Origin: Anaerolineales bacterium
Lineage (GTDB): Bacteria; Chloroflexota; Anaerolineae; Anaerolineales; Villigracilaceae
Direction: 5' to 3'
DNA length: 64,000 nucleotides
Assembly: GCA_015075725.1 (NCBI GenBank)
Contig: JABTTV010000001.1
Coordinates: 2,418,001-2,482,000, forward strand
The notes beneath the pieces were generated by a model. The model made no database searches, had not been told where the DNA came from, and saw only the letters and a program-made list of their open reading frames with translations. A program made the translations under genes and the position numbers. Position 1 is the first letter of the stretch. The number at the start of each line of letters is the position of its first letter. This document shows, piece by piece, positions 26,762-34,336 of the stretch.

Positions 26762-27616
26762 ATGGATACCATGTCTATAAATACTTCTACAACGAATAAT
26801 CGAGTCACTTCCTTCATTAAACAAAACCCATTGCTTTCGATCTATATCATCATGTTCACAATAGCCTGGTCGGTCATGATTCCACAAGCGTTGTACTCGC
26901 AAGGGATGATATCTTTTCAACTTCCTGAGATCCTTGAAATTTTCGTTGGTTGGTCACCGGCTATTGCTGCGCTGATCGTCTCTGCTGTACTAGCAGGACG
27001 CTCCGGAATCCGGGAAGTCTTTGGTCGCTTTTTGATCTGGAGAGTCGGACCCCAGTGGTATTTGGTTGGGATATTCCTGCTGGCTGCCATCATTCTGGGC
27101 GGGATCGGTCTTCATATGGTTTTCGGCGGCACAATGCCTGTCATCCCTGTGGCTGGCAAACCACTATGGGAGATCGCTCTGACTTTTATCGTTTTCATAC
27201 TTCTCGGTTTCCTATTCAATACAGAAGAGGTCGTCTGGCTTGGAGTTGCCATACCTCGACTCCGGGATCGTTTTGGCATTCTGATGACCGTTCTCCTCAT
27301 TGCCATCCCTGAAGTCATACTCCATTTGCCCTCATTTTGGATGACCGAGAATCCCTTCTATCAAAATGTCGGCATTTCCTGGTTCCTGGCTTTCTCGATT
27401 GCCATGGTCGTCATTTACGTGTATGTATTCAACATGACAAAGGGCAGCCTCATCATCGTCACCCTCCTGCATGCTTCGCAGAATGCCTGGTCTACACTGC
27501 TTTCGGATAACAGCCCGCGTCCATTCCATTTTACTGTCGTTCTAGCCTGGGTGATCGCTCTCGCTTTGATTGCAGTGACACGCGGTCAGTTAGGGTATTC
27601 GACAGCCCAAAAATAA
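26762..27616 (+). CDS. CPBP-like membrane protein lacking the motif-1 arginine
   Basis: 284 residues, similar in layout to the protein at 24635 (N-terminal Ser/Thr/Asn-rich tail, about eight segments). Motif 1 reads EEVVWLG: the Glu pair is kept but the usual Arg is Leu. Motif 2 (LHLPSFW) and motif 3 (HASQN) keep their His. It may be a weakened or inactive protease, or a binding protein. ATG 26762 or ATG 26771 may be the start; neither has a strong SD, and coupling to the upstream stop is likely. Confidence 0.8.
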   Translation: MDTMSINTSTTNNRVTSFIKQNPLLSIYIIMFTIAWSVMIPQALYSQGMISFQLPEILEIFVGWSPAIAALIVSAVLAGRSGIREVFGRFLIWRVGPQWYLVGIFLLAAIILGGIGLHMVFGGTMPVIPVAGKPLWEIALTFIVFILLGFLFNTEEVVWLGVAIPRLRDRFGILMTVLLIAIPEVILHLPSFWMTENPFYQNVGISWFLAFSIAMVVIYVYVFNMTKGSLIIVTLLHASQNAWSTLLSDNSPRPFHFTVVLAWVIALALIAVTRGQLGYSTAQK

Positions 27617-27644
27617 TGGGGGGCACTTAATATTGATCCCTGAT

Positions 27645-28142
27645 CTACACGAACCAGTTGACCACTAATCCTGAAATGAAAATCCCAAACCCAAAAATAA
27701 TATGATTCATCAAACTGCGAAGCCTTGCTTGTGTGGGTTTCGCAGTTTTTGATGCGGCAGCACCCAGCCCGAATGCAGGTTGCATGATGAGGAATGGTGC
27801 GGAGACCGTGATGATTCCAAAGACCAACGCGGGAATCAAAGTGGGATGTTGAAGCCAGCTCTTACCTGCAATTGCAACAAAAACGATGGCAAATGTAATC
27901 CCGGTTATGTAATGTGTAATCCATCCAACTACACATTCCGCGTACTTCTTCGGAGCGGTGACAATGTTCGAGTGTCGAAAGACACCTTCTGGCATGTATA
28001 GAACCCAGCGCCCAACCAGACAGAAGTTCGAAGGGGCGATCTTGAAGGCATGTTTGAGGAAAATCCCCCAAAGATCAAACGTCAAGGTTGCCCCAATCCC
28101 GATAATGATGACGTTGAGGAAGTAAAGAATTGAATTATTCAT
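27645..28142 (-). CDS. DUF2938 family membrane protein
   Basis: 165 residues from ATG 28142; a longer frame to 28247 runs through the preceding gene and is rejected. The sequence follows the DUF2938 pattern: TLTFDLWGIFLK, NFCLVGRWVLYMPEG, FRHSNI, ECVVGWITHYITG, IMQPAFGLG and ARLRSLMNHIIFG, with four membrane segments. Function of the family is unknown. It starts 8 nt after the stop of the CPBP gene, with no SD, so it depends on translation of that gene. It is the last gene of the minus-strand cluster and converges on 27616. Confidence 0.88.
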   Translation of the reverse strand: MNNSILYFLNVIIIGIGATLTFDLWGIFLKHAFKIAPSNFCLVGRWVLYMPEGVFRHSNIVTAPKKYAECVVGWITHYITGITFAIVFVAIAGKSWLQHPTLIPALVFGIITVSAPFLIMQPAFGLGAAASKTAKPTQARLRSLMNHIIFGFGIFISGLVVNWFV

Positions 28143-28150
28143 CTTTGTTT

Positions 28151-28969
28151 TTATTGCTTTCTCATATGGAGGACAATTAAAGTAATCACTACACAAATCA
28201 GCCCGGGCAGGCTGGCTTCGAGCCCAAACTGACCACCTGTCAGCCATGCCGGGATATCTCCAAAGGTGGGTGTCAATAAACCTGATTGCTCGGTTCCGCT
28301 CACGCCAAAACCAAGAACACTGCCTTGCACAAAGTTCGCCATTAGATGCAGACCAAGGGGCATCGCCAGGCTCTTCGTTTGAATAAAAGCCAGACCGAAC
28401 AGGATCGAGGCGAGAAAAATGTCGATGCTTGCCAACACTTTGACGCTACCGGTCATGCCCGGATTGTTCAAGTGTGTAAGAAGAAAAAAGACAGCGACGA
28501 TCAGTTGGGCTGACCATTGACCCAATCCGGCGATGAGGCGCTGAAAGACAAACCCGCGGAACAACAATTCTTCTGCAACGGCTACTCCAACAAAGAGCAG
28601 GAAACTCGATGATAGGACCGATATGCCTGACGGATTCCATTGCCAGTGGACCCAGCCGAAGATGCTTAAAATGAGCGCTGGGGCTAGCATGAGGGCGGAA
28701 CCAATCAATCCGCCAACGCATAGTTCCTTGAGCCAATGAACATCGAATTTGCCGAACAATTCAGCGATTGGTCTTTGGCGTGGCAATTGACAGATAATCG
28801 ATGCCAGAGTGACAATTATGACTTGCAAGCCTATGGATACTTCTTTGTTGTTCTGCTGTGCTGTTAGCAAGGTTGGGAAGAGCAGCAACGCAAGCACAAG
28901 AAAAAAGATCAGAATCCACCAGCCATTGCGAAGTTGCCGTTCGGAATTTAGAAACGGACTAAAGGTCAT
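28151..28969 (-). CDS. CPBP family intramembrane protease
   Basis: 272 residues, about eight membrane segments. Complete motifs: EELLFRG (motif 1), LTHLNNPG (motif 2) and GLHLMANF (motif 3), so it is likely active, unlike the protein at 26762. It belongs to the general CPBP group related to Rce1 and to YdiL-like proteins, with different sequence detail from the protein at 24635. It is followed after 8 nt by the DUF2938 gene and preceded by an esterase gene on the same strand (29-nt gap). Confidence 0.9.
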   Translation of the reverse strand: MTFSPFLNSERQLRNGWWILIFFLVLALLLFPTLLTAQQNNKEVSIGLQVIIVTLASIICQLPRQRPIAELFGKFDVHWLKELCVGGLIGSALMLAPALILSIFGWVHWQWNPSGISVLSSSFLLFVGVAVAEELLFRGFVFQRLIAGLGQWSAQLIVAVFFLLTHLNNPGMTGSVKVLASIDIFLASILFGLAFIQTKSLAMPLGLHLMANFVQGSVLGFGVSGTEQSGLLTPTFGDIPAWLTGGQFGLEASLPGLICVVITLIVLHMRKQ

Positions 28970-28998
28970 AGACTATCCTGTCTGTAAGGGCATCGGCT

Positions 28999-30021
28999 TT
29001 ATGGCTGTTGCATTTTTTCTTTAAAGAACATGATTATGCTGGCATTCATATCCGTATGGAAAGCCTTCCTGTCGAACTGCCCCTCATCGGAGCAAATTTC
29101 AGAGGGCGCGAGAAAACTACAGGGTGTGAGGAACGAAAGATGACCTGCCCCAGGGACCGAGTGAAACTCAACTAAGGAGCCCAATGCTTCGCGGACCAAC
29201 TTTGTGTTTGTGGCATACGGAACGTTGATATCATCCTCGGCGCTCCAAAGCTGAATTGGCACATGGACATTATCAAGTCCATGTGGAACAAATGTAAATC
29301 CCAGTCCCGGCGCCGCCACGACCGCTGCCTTAATTCTCAAATCGGGCAGAAAATCATTTTCCATTGTCGCCGAATCGGCATTTAGCAGTGGGGAGTTGAC
29401 GGACTGTAGCAGATCGCAAACAATTTCAGGTGACTCGGCACAATGTTTCGCTATGATGCGAAGGTCTGGCTGACCACCAACGGCAGTCAATACTGTAAAT
29501 CCACCCGCCGAGAGCCCGTAAGCGCCGATACGTTCTGGGTCGATATGATCATGATATTCCCAATTGTCGAGCATGTAATCAATAGCAGTATGGATTTCTT
29601 CGTTGCGTTGTGTTAACCAGGTTATTGAACCGACGGCACTTTGGTCAGCATAGTTGTCGCCACTATGCATGGGTGCTACGACTACATAACCAGCGTTCGC
29701 AAGTGCAAGTGCCAGGTCGGCGTGACTTGCAGGTCCACCGCCGTTTCCATGTGAGATGATTATTAATGGCAGATCATTTCCTGAAATTGGGGCATTGCGC
29801 GCCACATCCATCAATATGATGCTCAACATTGTCGTTGGTTTAGGTTTTACATGAGTTGGGTACCACACCCCGGCGGGAATAGGCTTTCCATTCGCGTCAG
29901 GGATTTGAATTGTTTCGAATCCTACAGGGTTTTCGGTTCTTAACGCTGTTGACATGGCAAAGCGGACAAGCCCAAACGCAGTTACTGAAAGTACAATAAA
30001 TATCCAAAGAATCCATTTCAT
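28999..30021 (-). CDS. Alpha/beta hydrolase, dienelactone-hydrolase / PAF-acetylhydrolase-like
   Basis: 340 residues with an N-terminal membrane anchor or signal (1-25). Oxyanion region IIISHGNGGG, nucleophile elbow YGLSAGG, acid region WSAEDDINVPY, and His in GAGHLSF give a full catalytic set like secreted PAF-acetylhydrolase-type esterases. Its ATG overlaps the stop of the upstream 102-aa gene (ATGA), and that gene's last codons supply AAGGAG, so the two are translationally coupled. Substrate unknown; extracytoplasmic ester cleavage is likely. Confidence 0.88.
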   Translation of the reverse strand: MKWILWIFIVLSVTAFGLVRFAMSTALRTENPVGFETIQIPDANGKPIPAGVWYPTHVKPKPTTMLSIILMDVARNAPISGNDLPLIIISHGNGGGPASHADLALALANAGYVVVAPMHSGDNYADQSAVGSITWLTQRNEEIHTAIDYMLDNWEYHDHIDPERIGAYGLSAGGFTVLTAVGGQPDLRIIAKHCAESPEIVCDLLQSVNSPLLNADSATMENDFLPDLRIKAAVVAAPGLGFTFVPHGLDNVHVPIQLWSAEDDINVPYATNTKLVREALGSLVEFHSVPGAGHLSFLTPCSFLAPSEICSDEGQFDRKAFHTDMNASIIMFFKEKMQQP

Positions 30022-30326
30022 TTTTTTCTCCTTCTTGACCGATACTTCTTAACTGTGTTGGTTGTTATTTGCATTTCTACATGTTTGGGTTCAACCTGGT
30101 TTACAGCAAGCAACGGCATTCCCAGGTCACGGATTTTTTTCAAGATGCCATGTAATGCAGACTGGTCGATAATGGGTCCACTTAAGAGTGTGTTCCCATC
30201 TTCTTCCAATGCGATGGTCAACCCATCGAACCAGCCTGCCATTTGCTGACCCAGATGACCTTTGATCCTGATCTGAAAGATATTCGGCACATCCGGGTCC
30301 TGCCCTAAATTCTGTTCGTTTTGCAT
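30018..30326 (-). CDS. Small conserved protein, function unknown
   Basis: 102 residues. The core RIKGHLGQQMAGWFDGLTI, GNTLLSGPIIDQSALHGIL and RDLGMPLLAVNQVEP belongs to a widespread small family in Chloroflexota and Actinomycetota with no known activity; members are often beside oxidoreductases or short transporters. The tail is basic (YRSRRRKK). It begins on the TAATG junction with the oxidoreductase gene and ends on the ATGA junction with the esterase gene, so three proteins are produced as a coupled set. Confidence 0.8.
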   Translation of the reverse strand: MQNEQNLGQDPDVPNIFQIRIKGHLGQQMAGWFDGLTIALEEDGNTLLSGPIIDQSALHGILKKIRDLGMPLLAVNQVEPKHVEMQITTNTVKKYRSRRRKK

Positions 30327-31237
30327 TATTGCACCCTAATGACGATGTTCCCTTTTTTTCGTCCCATATCCATGTAACGGTGCGCCTCGACCATATCTTC
30401 CAGCGGATAGCTCTGGTCAATGACCGCTTTGACCTCGCCCTTCTCGATCAGTTCCTTGATAAAGATCAGGTTATCCATGCCTTCTTTTGTATCCAGTTTT
30501 GCCATCGAAACAAATGTTCCGTTTGATGCGAGAACCTTCGAGTATTGTGATTTGGGGAACTTCGCCACTGTGTCGAAGATAACGTCGTAGCGTTCTTCCC
30601 TGGATGAAAAATCCTCTTTTGTGTAATCGATGATGTGATCAGCGCCCAGTGATTTCACCATTTCCAAATTGGATGTGCTGCACACCCCGGTCACTTCTGC
30701 GCCAAAATACTTTGCCAACTGCACAGCATACGTACCGACACTTCCAGACGCGCCGTAGATCAGGACTTTTTGTCCGCGCTGGATGTTTCCCTTGCGGAGC
30801 AGACGAAGCGCCGTGGTCGCGCCGATGGGGAGTGCTGCAGCTTCTTCATAGGTTATGTTGGCGGGTTTGATCGCCATCATCGCCTTCTCGGGCAGGGATT
30901 TGTATTCGGCATAGCCGCCAAAATTCTCGGTCAGGGTGGAGGCGAAAACCTGGTCACCGACCTTGAAGCGGGTCACATCTTTGCCGACCGCTTCCACTAT
31001 GCCCGCAAGTTCAGAGCCGAAGATCGGTTGTCTGGGTTTTGTGATGCCCAGCGCAAGGCGGGCGGGGATCCATACAGCGGCAGGGACGGTAAAACTTCGC
31101 ATTCGGAAATCCGCAGCGGTGACCGTGGTGGCGTGGACTTTGATCAAAACTTCATCGCCTTTCGGCGTCGGCTTATCAATCTCTTTGAGTTGAAGAACTT
31201 CAGGACCACCATATTGGGTTGCTACAATTGCTTTCAT
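30326..31237 (-). CDS. Medium-chain dehydrogenase/reductase, NADPH:quinone-oxidoreductase type
   Basis: 303 residues. N-terminal GroES-like part ([37 protein letters not shown]) and a Rossmann part with [17 protein letters not shown] and GADHIIDYT. It lacks the zinc ligands of alcohol dehydrogenases, so it belongs to the zinc-free quinone-reductase/enoyl-reductase branch that uses NADPH to reduce quinones or activated alkenes. SD AAGGAG before ATG 31237. A degraded relative is at 40608-40886. Confidence 0.92.
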   Translation of the reverse strand: MKAIVATQYGGPEVLQLKEIDKPTPKGDEVLIKVHATTVTAADFRMRSFTVPAAVWIPARLALGITKPRQPIFGSELAGIVEAVGKDVTRFKVGDQVFASTLTENFGGYAEYKSLPEKAMMAIKPANITYEEAAALPIGATTALRLLRKGNIQRGQKVLIYGASGSVGTYAVQLAKYFGAEVTGVCSTSNLEMVKSLGADHIIDYTKEDFSSREERYDVIFDTVAKFPKSQYSKVLASNGTFVSMAKLDTKEGMDNLIFIKELIEKGEVKAVIDQSYPLEDMVEAHRYMDMGRKKGNIVIRVQ

Positions 31238-31292
31238 TTTTTGTCTCCTTATTTTCTAAAATATTAAGTGAACTTGATGTCAATATTCAAAT

Positions 31293-31976
31293 CTATGCTG
31301 TGCGGGTTTGTCTGGTTGCACCCTTGCGGATGCTCCATTCCGCCACGGCAAGATTGATCACCCAGGCTGCGCCATGCAACAACGCGTTTTGAAATTCATT
31401 GGGCGTGCCGAAGATCAAGGCACCGACCATACCCGTGAATACCTGCGTACCTGCACCAAGACCGAGTGCGTAAGCGCGCGCCATCCAAGCCAGGTGCTGA
31501 TCAACATCCTTCCGCAGGATGGCGAGGTATCCCAAGATGATCGAGAGAACCATGCCAGTTCCGAATAGGAGCCGAAAGGCATATAGCAGGTTACTTGCGC
31601 CTTCCTGACGAGGATAGAACAAGGTCATCCAGATCGCTGAAAGCCCAACGAGAAGTCCAACTGGAACCAGAAACCTGCCAACCCAACGATGCCATTTACT
31701 TCCGCGCTGCCAAAGGCGACCCACGAACTGGAGCGCGCCAAGCAGGACATAGACCGCAGATGCAATAATGTGAATAACCACAGGCGAAGGAGATGCAAAG
31801 AAGCGCGCGTTGTCTGGTGTGATCTCAGCGCCGCTTGCCAATTCGTTCAAGCGTAACGCGCCAAAGATCAGGGGAATGATGCTGAGGAGGATCAACCCAA
31901 CGGGCACCCACCACGATATTTGAGTTTTTCTTGCAGGTGATTTGACTTGACTTGTATTTTGAGTGATCGCTTTCAT
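31293..31976 (-). CDS. DUF2306-type membrane protein
   Basis: 227 residues, SD AAGGAG before ATG 31976. Six hydrophobic segments; the phrase WHRWVGRFLVPVGLL with preceding VIHIIASAVYVLLGALQF is typical of DUF2306 proteins, which carry conserved His residues in membrane helices and have no assigned reaction. The C-terminal helices include HGAAWVINLAVAEWSIRKG. It lies between two membrane-protein genes of the proposed MalT-like regulon (31-nt and 55-nt gaps). Confidence 0.8.
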   Translation of the reverse strand: MKAITQNTSQVKSPARKTQISWWVPVGLILLSIIPLIFGALRLNELASGAEITPDNARFFASPSPVVIHIIASAVYVLLGALQFVGRLWQRGSKWHRWVGRFLVPVGLLVGLSAIWMTLFYPRQEGASNLLYAFRLLFGTGMVLSIILGYLAILRKDVDQHLAWMARAYALGLGAGTQVFTGMVGALIFGTPNEFQNALLHGAAWVINLAVAEWSIRKGATRQTRTA

Positions 31977-32007
31977 TTCTAAACTCCTTAAATAGATTTG
32001 TTGGTTT

Positions 32008-32673
32008 TCAAGCTACCTGTGAGACGATTCCCTGATCAAGCAAGGATTCAGACGGCTTTTCTCGTCGTTCGGAAAAGAGGGCGTATCCCAGCCAGACCAA
32101 GACGAACCCAATCGGTATCGATGTCAACTGGACGAGTTGATAGGGAAGCAGAGTAAACATGGTGCCCGCCAAAGGACCTGATACGGCAAGCAGGACAGCC
32201 GCCCCGCGCGGCAAGATGCGAGCGCGGAAAGTAGCAATTCCAAAGAGCAGGGAGCCAAGGACATACAGTATCGATACCAGCGAATAGATTGTTGTGAGAC
32301 TGCCAAGGTTCGTGGGGATACCAGTCCCATTTGACAACTGCAATGCGCTTTCTACAAATGTTGGCGCTGTGGTCGTCAAGAGCGGCAGGATTGTAGGTTC
32401 GATGAATGAAATGCACATCTGGACTGCATAATGGGTGGTCAGCAGAAGATAACCAGCCAAACCCTTCCAACCGGTTTCTTCCACTTGTCTGGCATAGAGC
32501 CCGGTAATACCGAGCAGAGCAAAGATCGATATGGATGTTTTGAAGGAGGTGATGATGATAAATGTACTGGTATTGATAGCTGGATGAGTTGCTCGAATAG
32601 CCGTGAAAATAATCCCTGCTATCATGGCAGATAAACCTGCCCAACGGATGAGTTTCGATGTGGTCACTTTCAT
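32008..32673 (-). CDS. Six-span membrane protein of unknown function (paralogue A)
   Basis: 221 residues from ATG 32673 with SD AAAGGAG. Six membrane segments. It shares with the protein at 32910-33638 the phrases GLYARQVEETGWKGL, LYVLGSLLFGIATFRAR, LPRGAAVLL and VWLGYALFSERREK, so they are paralogues. No catalytic motif is visible. Upstream lie the conserved leader element and a GGGGA-box cluster shared with the 34145 promoter. Confidence 0.8.
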   Translation of the reverse strand: MKVTTSKLIRWAGLSAMIAGIIFTAIRATHPAINTSTFIIITSFKTSISIFALLGITGLYARQVEETGWKGLAGYLLLTTHYAVQMCISFIEPTILPLLTTTAPTFVESALQLSNGTGIPTNLGSLTTIYSLVSILYVLGSLLFGIATFRARILPRGAAVLLAVSGPLAGTMFTLLPYQLVQLTSIPIGFVLVWLGYALFSERREKPSESLLDQGIVSQVA

Positions 32674-32732
32674 TTTTTCTCCTTTGGAACCAATAAGATA
32701 AGTGCCTGAGGTTGACACCCGGCATCGCTGCC
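32674..32732 (-). promoter_or_regulatory. Conserved 5' leader element, copy 1
   Basis: On the minus strand the leader begins with GGCAGCGATGCC (32721-32732), a 4-bp stem with a GCGA tetraloop, then GGGTGTCAACC and, after about 25 nt, TTATTGGTTCCAAAGGAG before ATG 32673. The order is shared with leaders at 33639-33698, 34146-34199 and 40546-40607. Confidence 0.65.
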
Positions 32733-32752
32733 TGTTGAGTTCGATTGAAGAC

Positions 32753-32810
32753 AATATACAGATCAATCTGGGGAGATGTCTTCCCCAGATGTGGGGATTT
32801 CGGGTGGGGA
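32753..32810 (-). promoter_or_regulatory. MalT-box-like operator and promoter, copy 1
   Basis: -10 TATATT at 32753-32758 (minus). CTGGGGA-N7-TCCCCAG at 32768-32788 is palindromic and lies over the -35 region; two further GGGGA boxes are at 32793-32797 and 32806-32810. GGGGA is the core of the MalT box. The same layout is at 34220-34277. Confidence 0.65.
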
Positions 32811-32909
32811 TTTGCTGAGAATGGGAATTATCGATCGGGTGATAATGAAGTACAGAATGGACAAGTGATCGGATAACTGCCTGTCCATTCTGTAATCTCT
32901 TTCGCGAAT

Positions 32910-33638
32910 TTACTTGGCTTCAGGTTGGCTAAGCTGCGAGCTTACCTTGCCAGGAACGGCTTCTGATACTTTTTCGCGGCGTTCGGAAAAGAGCGCGTAT
33001 CCCAACCAAACCATTGCCAGCCCAACGGGTATCATGGCGATCTTCGCCTGGTATTCGTGTGGAAACATTCCACCGATAGGGATCAACACGGCTGCGAGTG
33101 TAAGCAAACCACCTGCCCAGCGCGGCAGGACGCGGGCGCGCAACGTAGCGATGCCAAACAGCAAGGCTCCGAGGATATACATGGGTCCTGAGATATTCCA
33201 CAGTATTGGCAGGATTCCAAGGTCGACCGTGCTGGGGACTCCAGTCAACATCCCAAGAAGGCTTTCCACAAATGCAGGTGACTCGGTTGCCAGATTAGGC
33301 AGGATAAATGCTTCGACGAATGAAAAGCCTGTTATGAGCACAAACCAGACGCTAAACAGCAGGAAGCCAGTTAGACCCAGCCAACCGGACTTTTCCACTT
33401 GCCGGGCATACAACCCTGCCATGCCGAAAAGTCCAAAAAAGCCCAGGGCAGTTGCAACAATGTGGACGTTTACCCAAGCGGTGGTGGTAACCGATGAAGG
33501 GACATTCTCTGGATGGAACATTCCAATAATGATGAAGCATAGCCCTGCCAACATGGCAGATACACCTGCCAGCCGCATGAGGGTGGATGTGGTCATAATT
33601 GCCTTGCTCTTTTTGATCGAATTTTCTTTGGCATTCAT
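32910..33638 (-). CDS. Six-span membrane protein of unknown function (paralogue B)
   Basis: 242 residues, SD AAAAGGAG before ATG 33638. Paralogue of the protein at 32008-32673, with six membrane segments, MAGLYARQVEKSGWLGL, MYILGALLFGIATLRAR and VWLGYALFSERREK. The C-terminal tail is Ser/Gln/Pro-rich. Its leader overlaps the last codons of the gene upstream, so it is likely read from the promoter at 34220. Confidence 0.8.
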   Translation of the reverse strand: MNAKENSIKKSKAIMTTSTLMRLAGVSAMLAGLCFIIIGMFHPENVPSSVTTTAWVNVHIVATALGFFGLFGMAGLYARQVEKSGWLGLTGFLLFSVWFVLITGFSFVEAFILPNLATESPAFVESLLGMLTGVPSTVDLGILPILWNISGPMYILGALLFGIATLRARVLPRWAGGLLTLAAVLIPIGGMFPHEYQAKIAMIPVGLAMVWLGYALFSERREKVSEAVPGKVSSQLSQPEAK

Positions 33639-33698
33639 TGTTTGTCTCCTTTTGAACTCATAAAATGGTTTCGAATTTCGACACTAGGCTTCGCTGCC
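33639..33698 (-). promoter_or_regulatory. Conserved 5' leader element, copy 2
   Basis: Minus strand GGCAGCGAAGCC (33687-33698), then TAGTGTCGAAATTCG, ATTTTATGAGTTC and AAAAGGAG before ATG 33638. The hairpin has lost one base pair because it doubles as the last codons of the upstream gene. Confidence 0.55.
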
Positions 33699-34145
33699 AG
33701 TCGTGCGCGCGTCCGGGTTTGAGGTGATCTTCTTCATCCACGGATCGCCAGGTGCCTTCAGGAAGTGATTGAAGACATATCCCCAGGGCATCACGAGTGG
33801 AATCAACACAATTCCCACGAGATTGTTGATCAGTACCTCTTGAACATCTGGAGCTAACTGCCCGGCAGACCATTGGGGGAGCGCGAACGCCAGAACCCAG
33901 ACAGCCTTCCACAGAAACTCGAAGAACAGCAGTGGCAGCATCTTCAGTGGGCGATGAATCCCTGTCCCTGCCAGAAGCGCAAGCCCAGCGAGCACACTGA
34001 GCACAACGCTGCCCATGGTCGACAAGTCTGCAGGAGGGTTGAAAATCGCGGGCAATTTATAGATCGACAGCCCTATAGCCATGAACGCATACATGGCTCT
34101 CAGCAAATAAAGCCTGAAGATCGAAACCTCGGAACTGGTATTCAT
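33684..34145 (-). CDS. Four-span membrane protein of unknown function
   Basis: 153 residues, SD AAAAAAGGAG before ATG 34145. Four membrane segments (about 12-30, 43-62, 67-90, 105-128); RLYLLRAMYAFMAIGLSIYK and PWGYVFNHFLKAPGDPW are recurrent in small uncharacterised bacterial membrane proteins. No motif assigns a reaction. It is the first gene behind the GGGGA-box promoter next to the MalT-like regulator gene. Confidence 0.78.
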   Translation of the reverse strand: MNTSSEVSIFRLYLLRAMYAFMAIGLSIYKLPAIFNPPADLSTMGSVVLSVLAGLALLAGTGIHRPLKMLPLLFFEFLWKAVWVLAFALPQWSAGQLAPDVQEVLINNLVGIVLIPLVMPWGYVFNHFLKAPGDPWMKKITSNPDARTTGSEA

Positions 34146-34199
34146 ATATTTGTCTCCTTTTTTGAACCTATAAAATAATTCCCGTTGGGCATCACTGCC
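34146..34199 (-). promoter_or_regulatory. Conserved 5' leader element, copy 3
   Basis: Minus strand GGCAGTGATGCC (34188-34199; GTGA tetraloop), then CCAACGGG and ATTATTTTATAGGTTC before AAAAAAGGAG and ATG 34145. The last 25 nt before the SD match the leader at 40546-40607 almost exactly. Confidence 0.65.
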
Positions 34200-34219
34200 T
34201 GTTGGGTTTGATTGAAGAC

Positions 34220-34277
34220 AATATACAAATTAACGTGGGGAGATGTCTTCCCCACATGTGGGGATTTCGAGTGGGGA
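34220..34277 (-). promoter_or_regulatory. MalT-box-like operator and promoter, copy 2
   Basis: -10 TATATT at 34220-34225 (minus). GTGGGGA-N7-TCCCCAC at 34235-34255, 9 nt from the -10 as in copy 1, plus GGGGA at 34260-34264 and 34273-34277. Compared with copy 1, both outer palindrome bases changed together (C..G to G..C), keeping symmetry. Confidence 0.68.
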
Positions 34278-34336
34278 GAATCGAAAACCCCGCCAGAGAA
34301 ATTTGGCGGGGCGTTTGGATATTTCAGTTTTTCTTT

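Noticed and set aside
27645..28247. Longer version of the DUF2938 protein with 35 extra residues
   Set aside because: The extension lies within the CPBP gene and does not match the family; ATG 28142 fits the family start.
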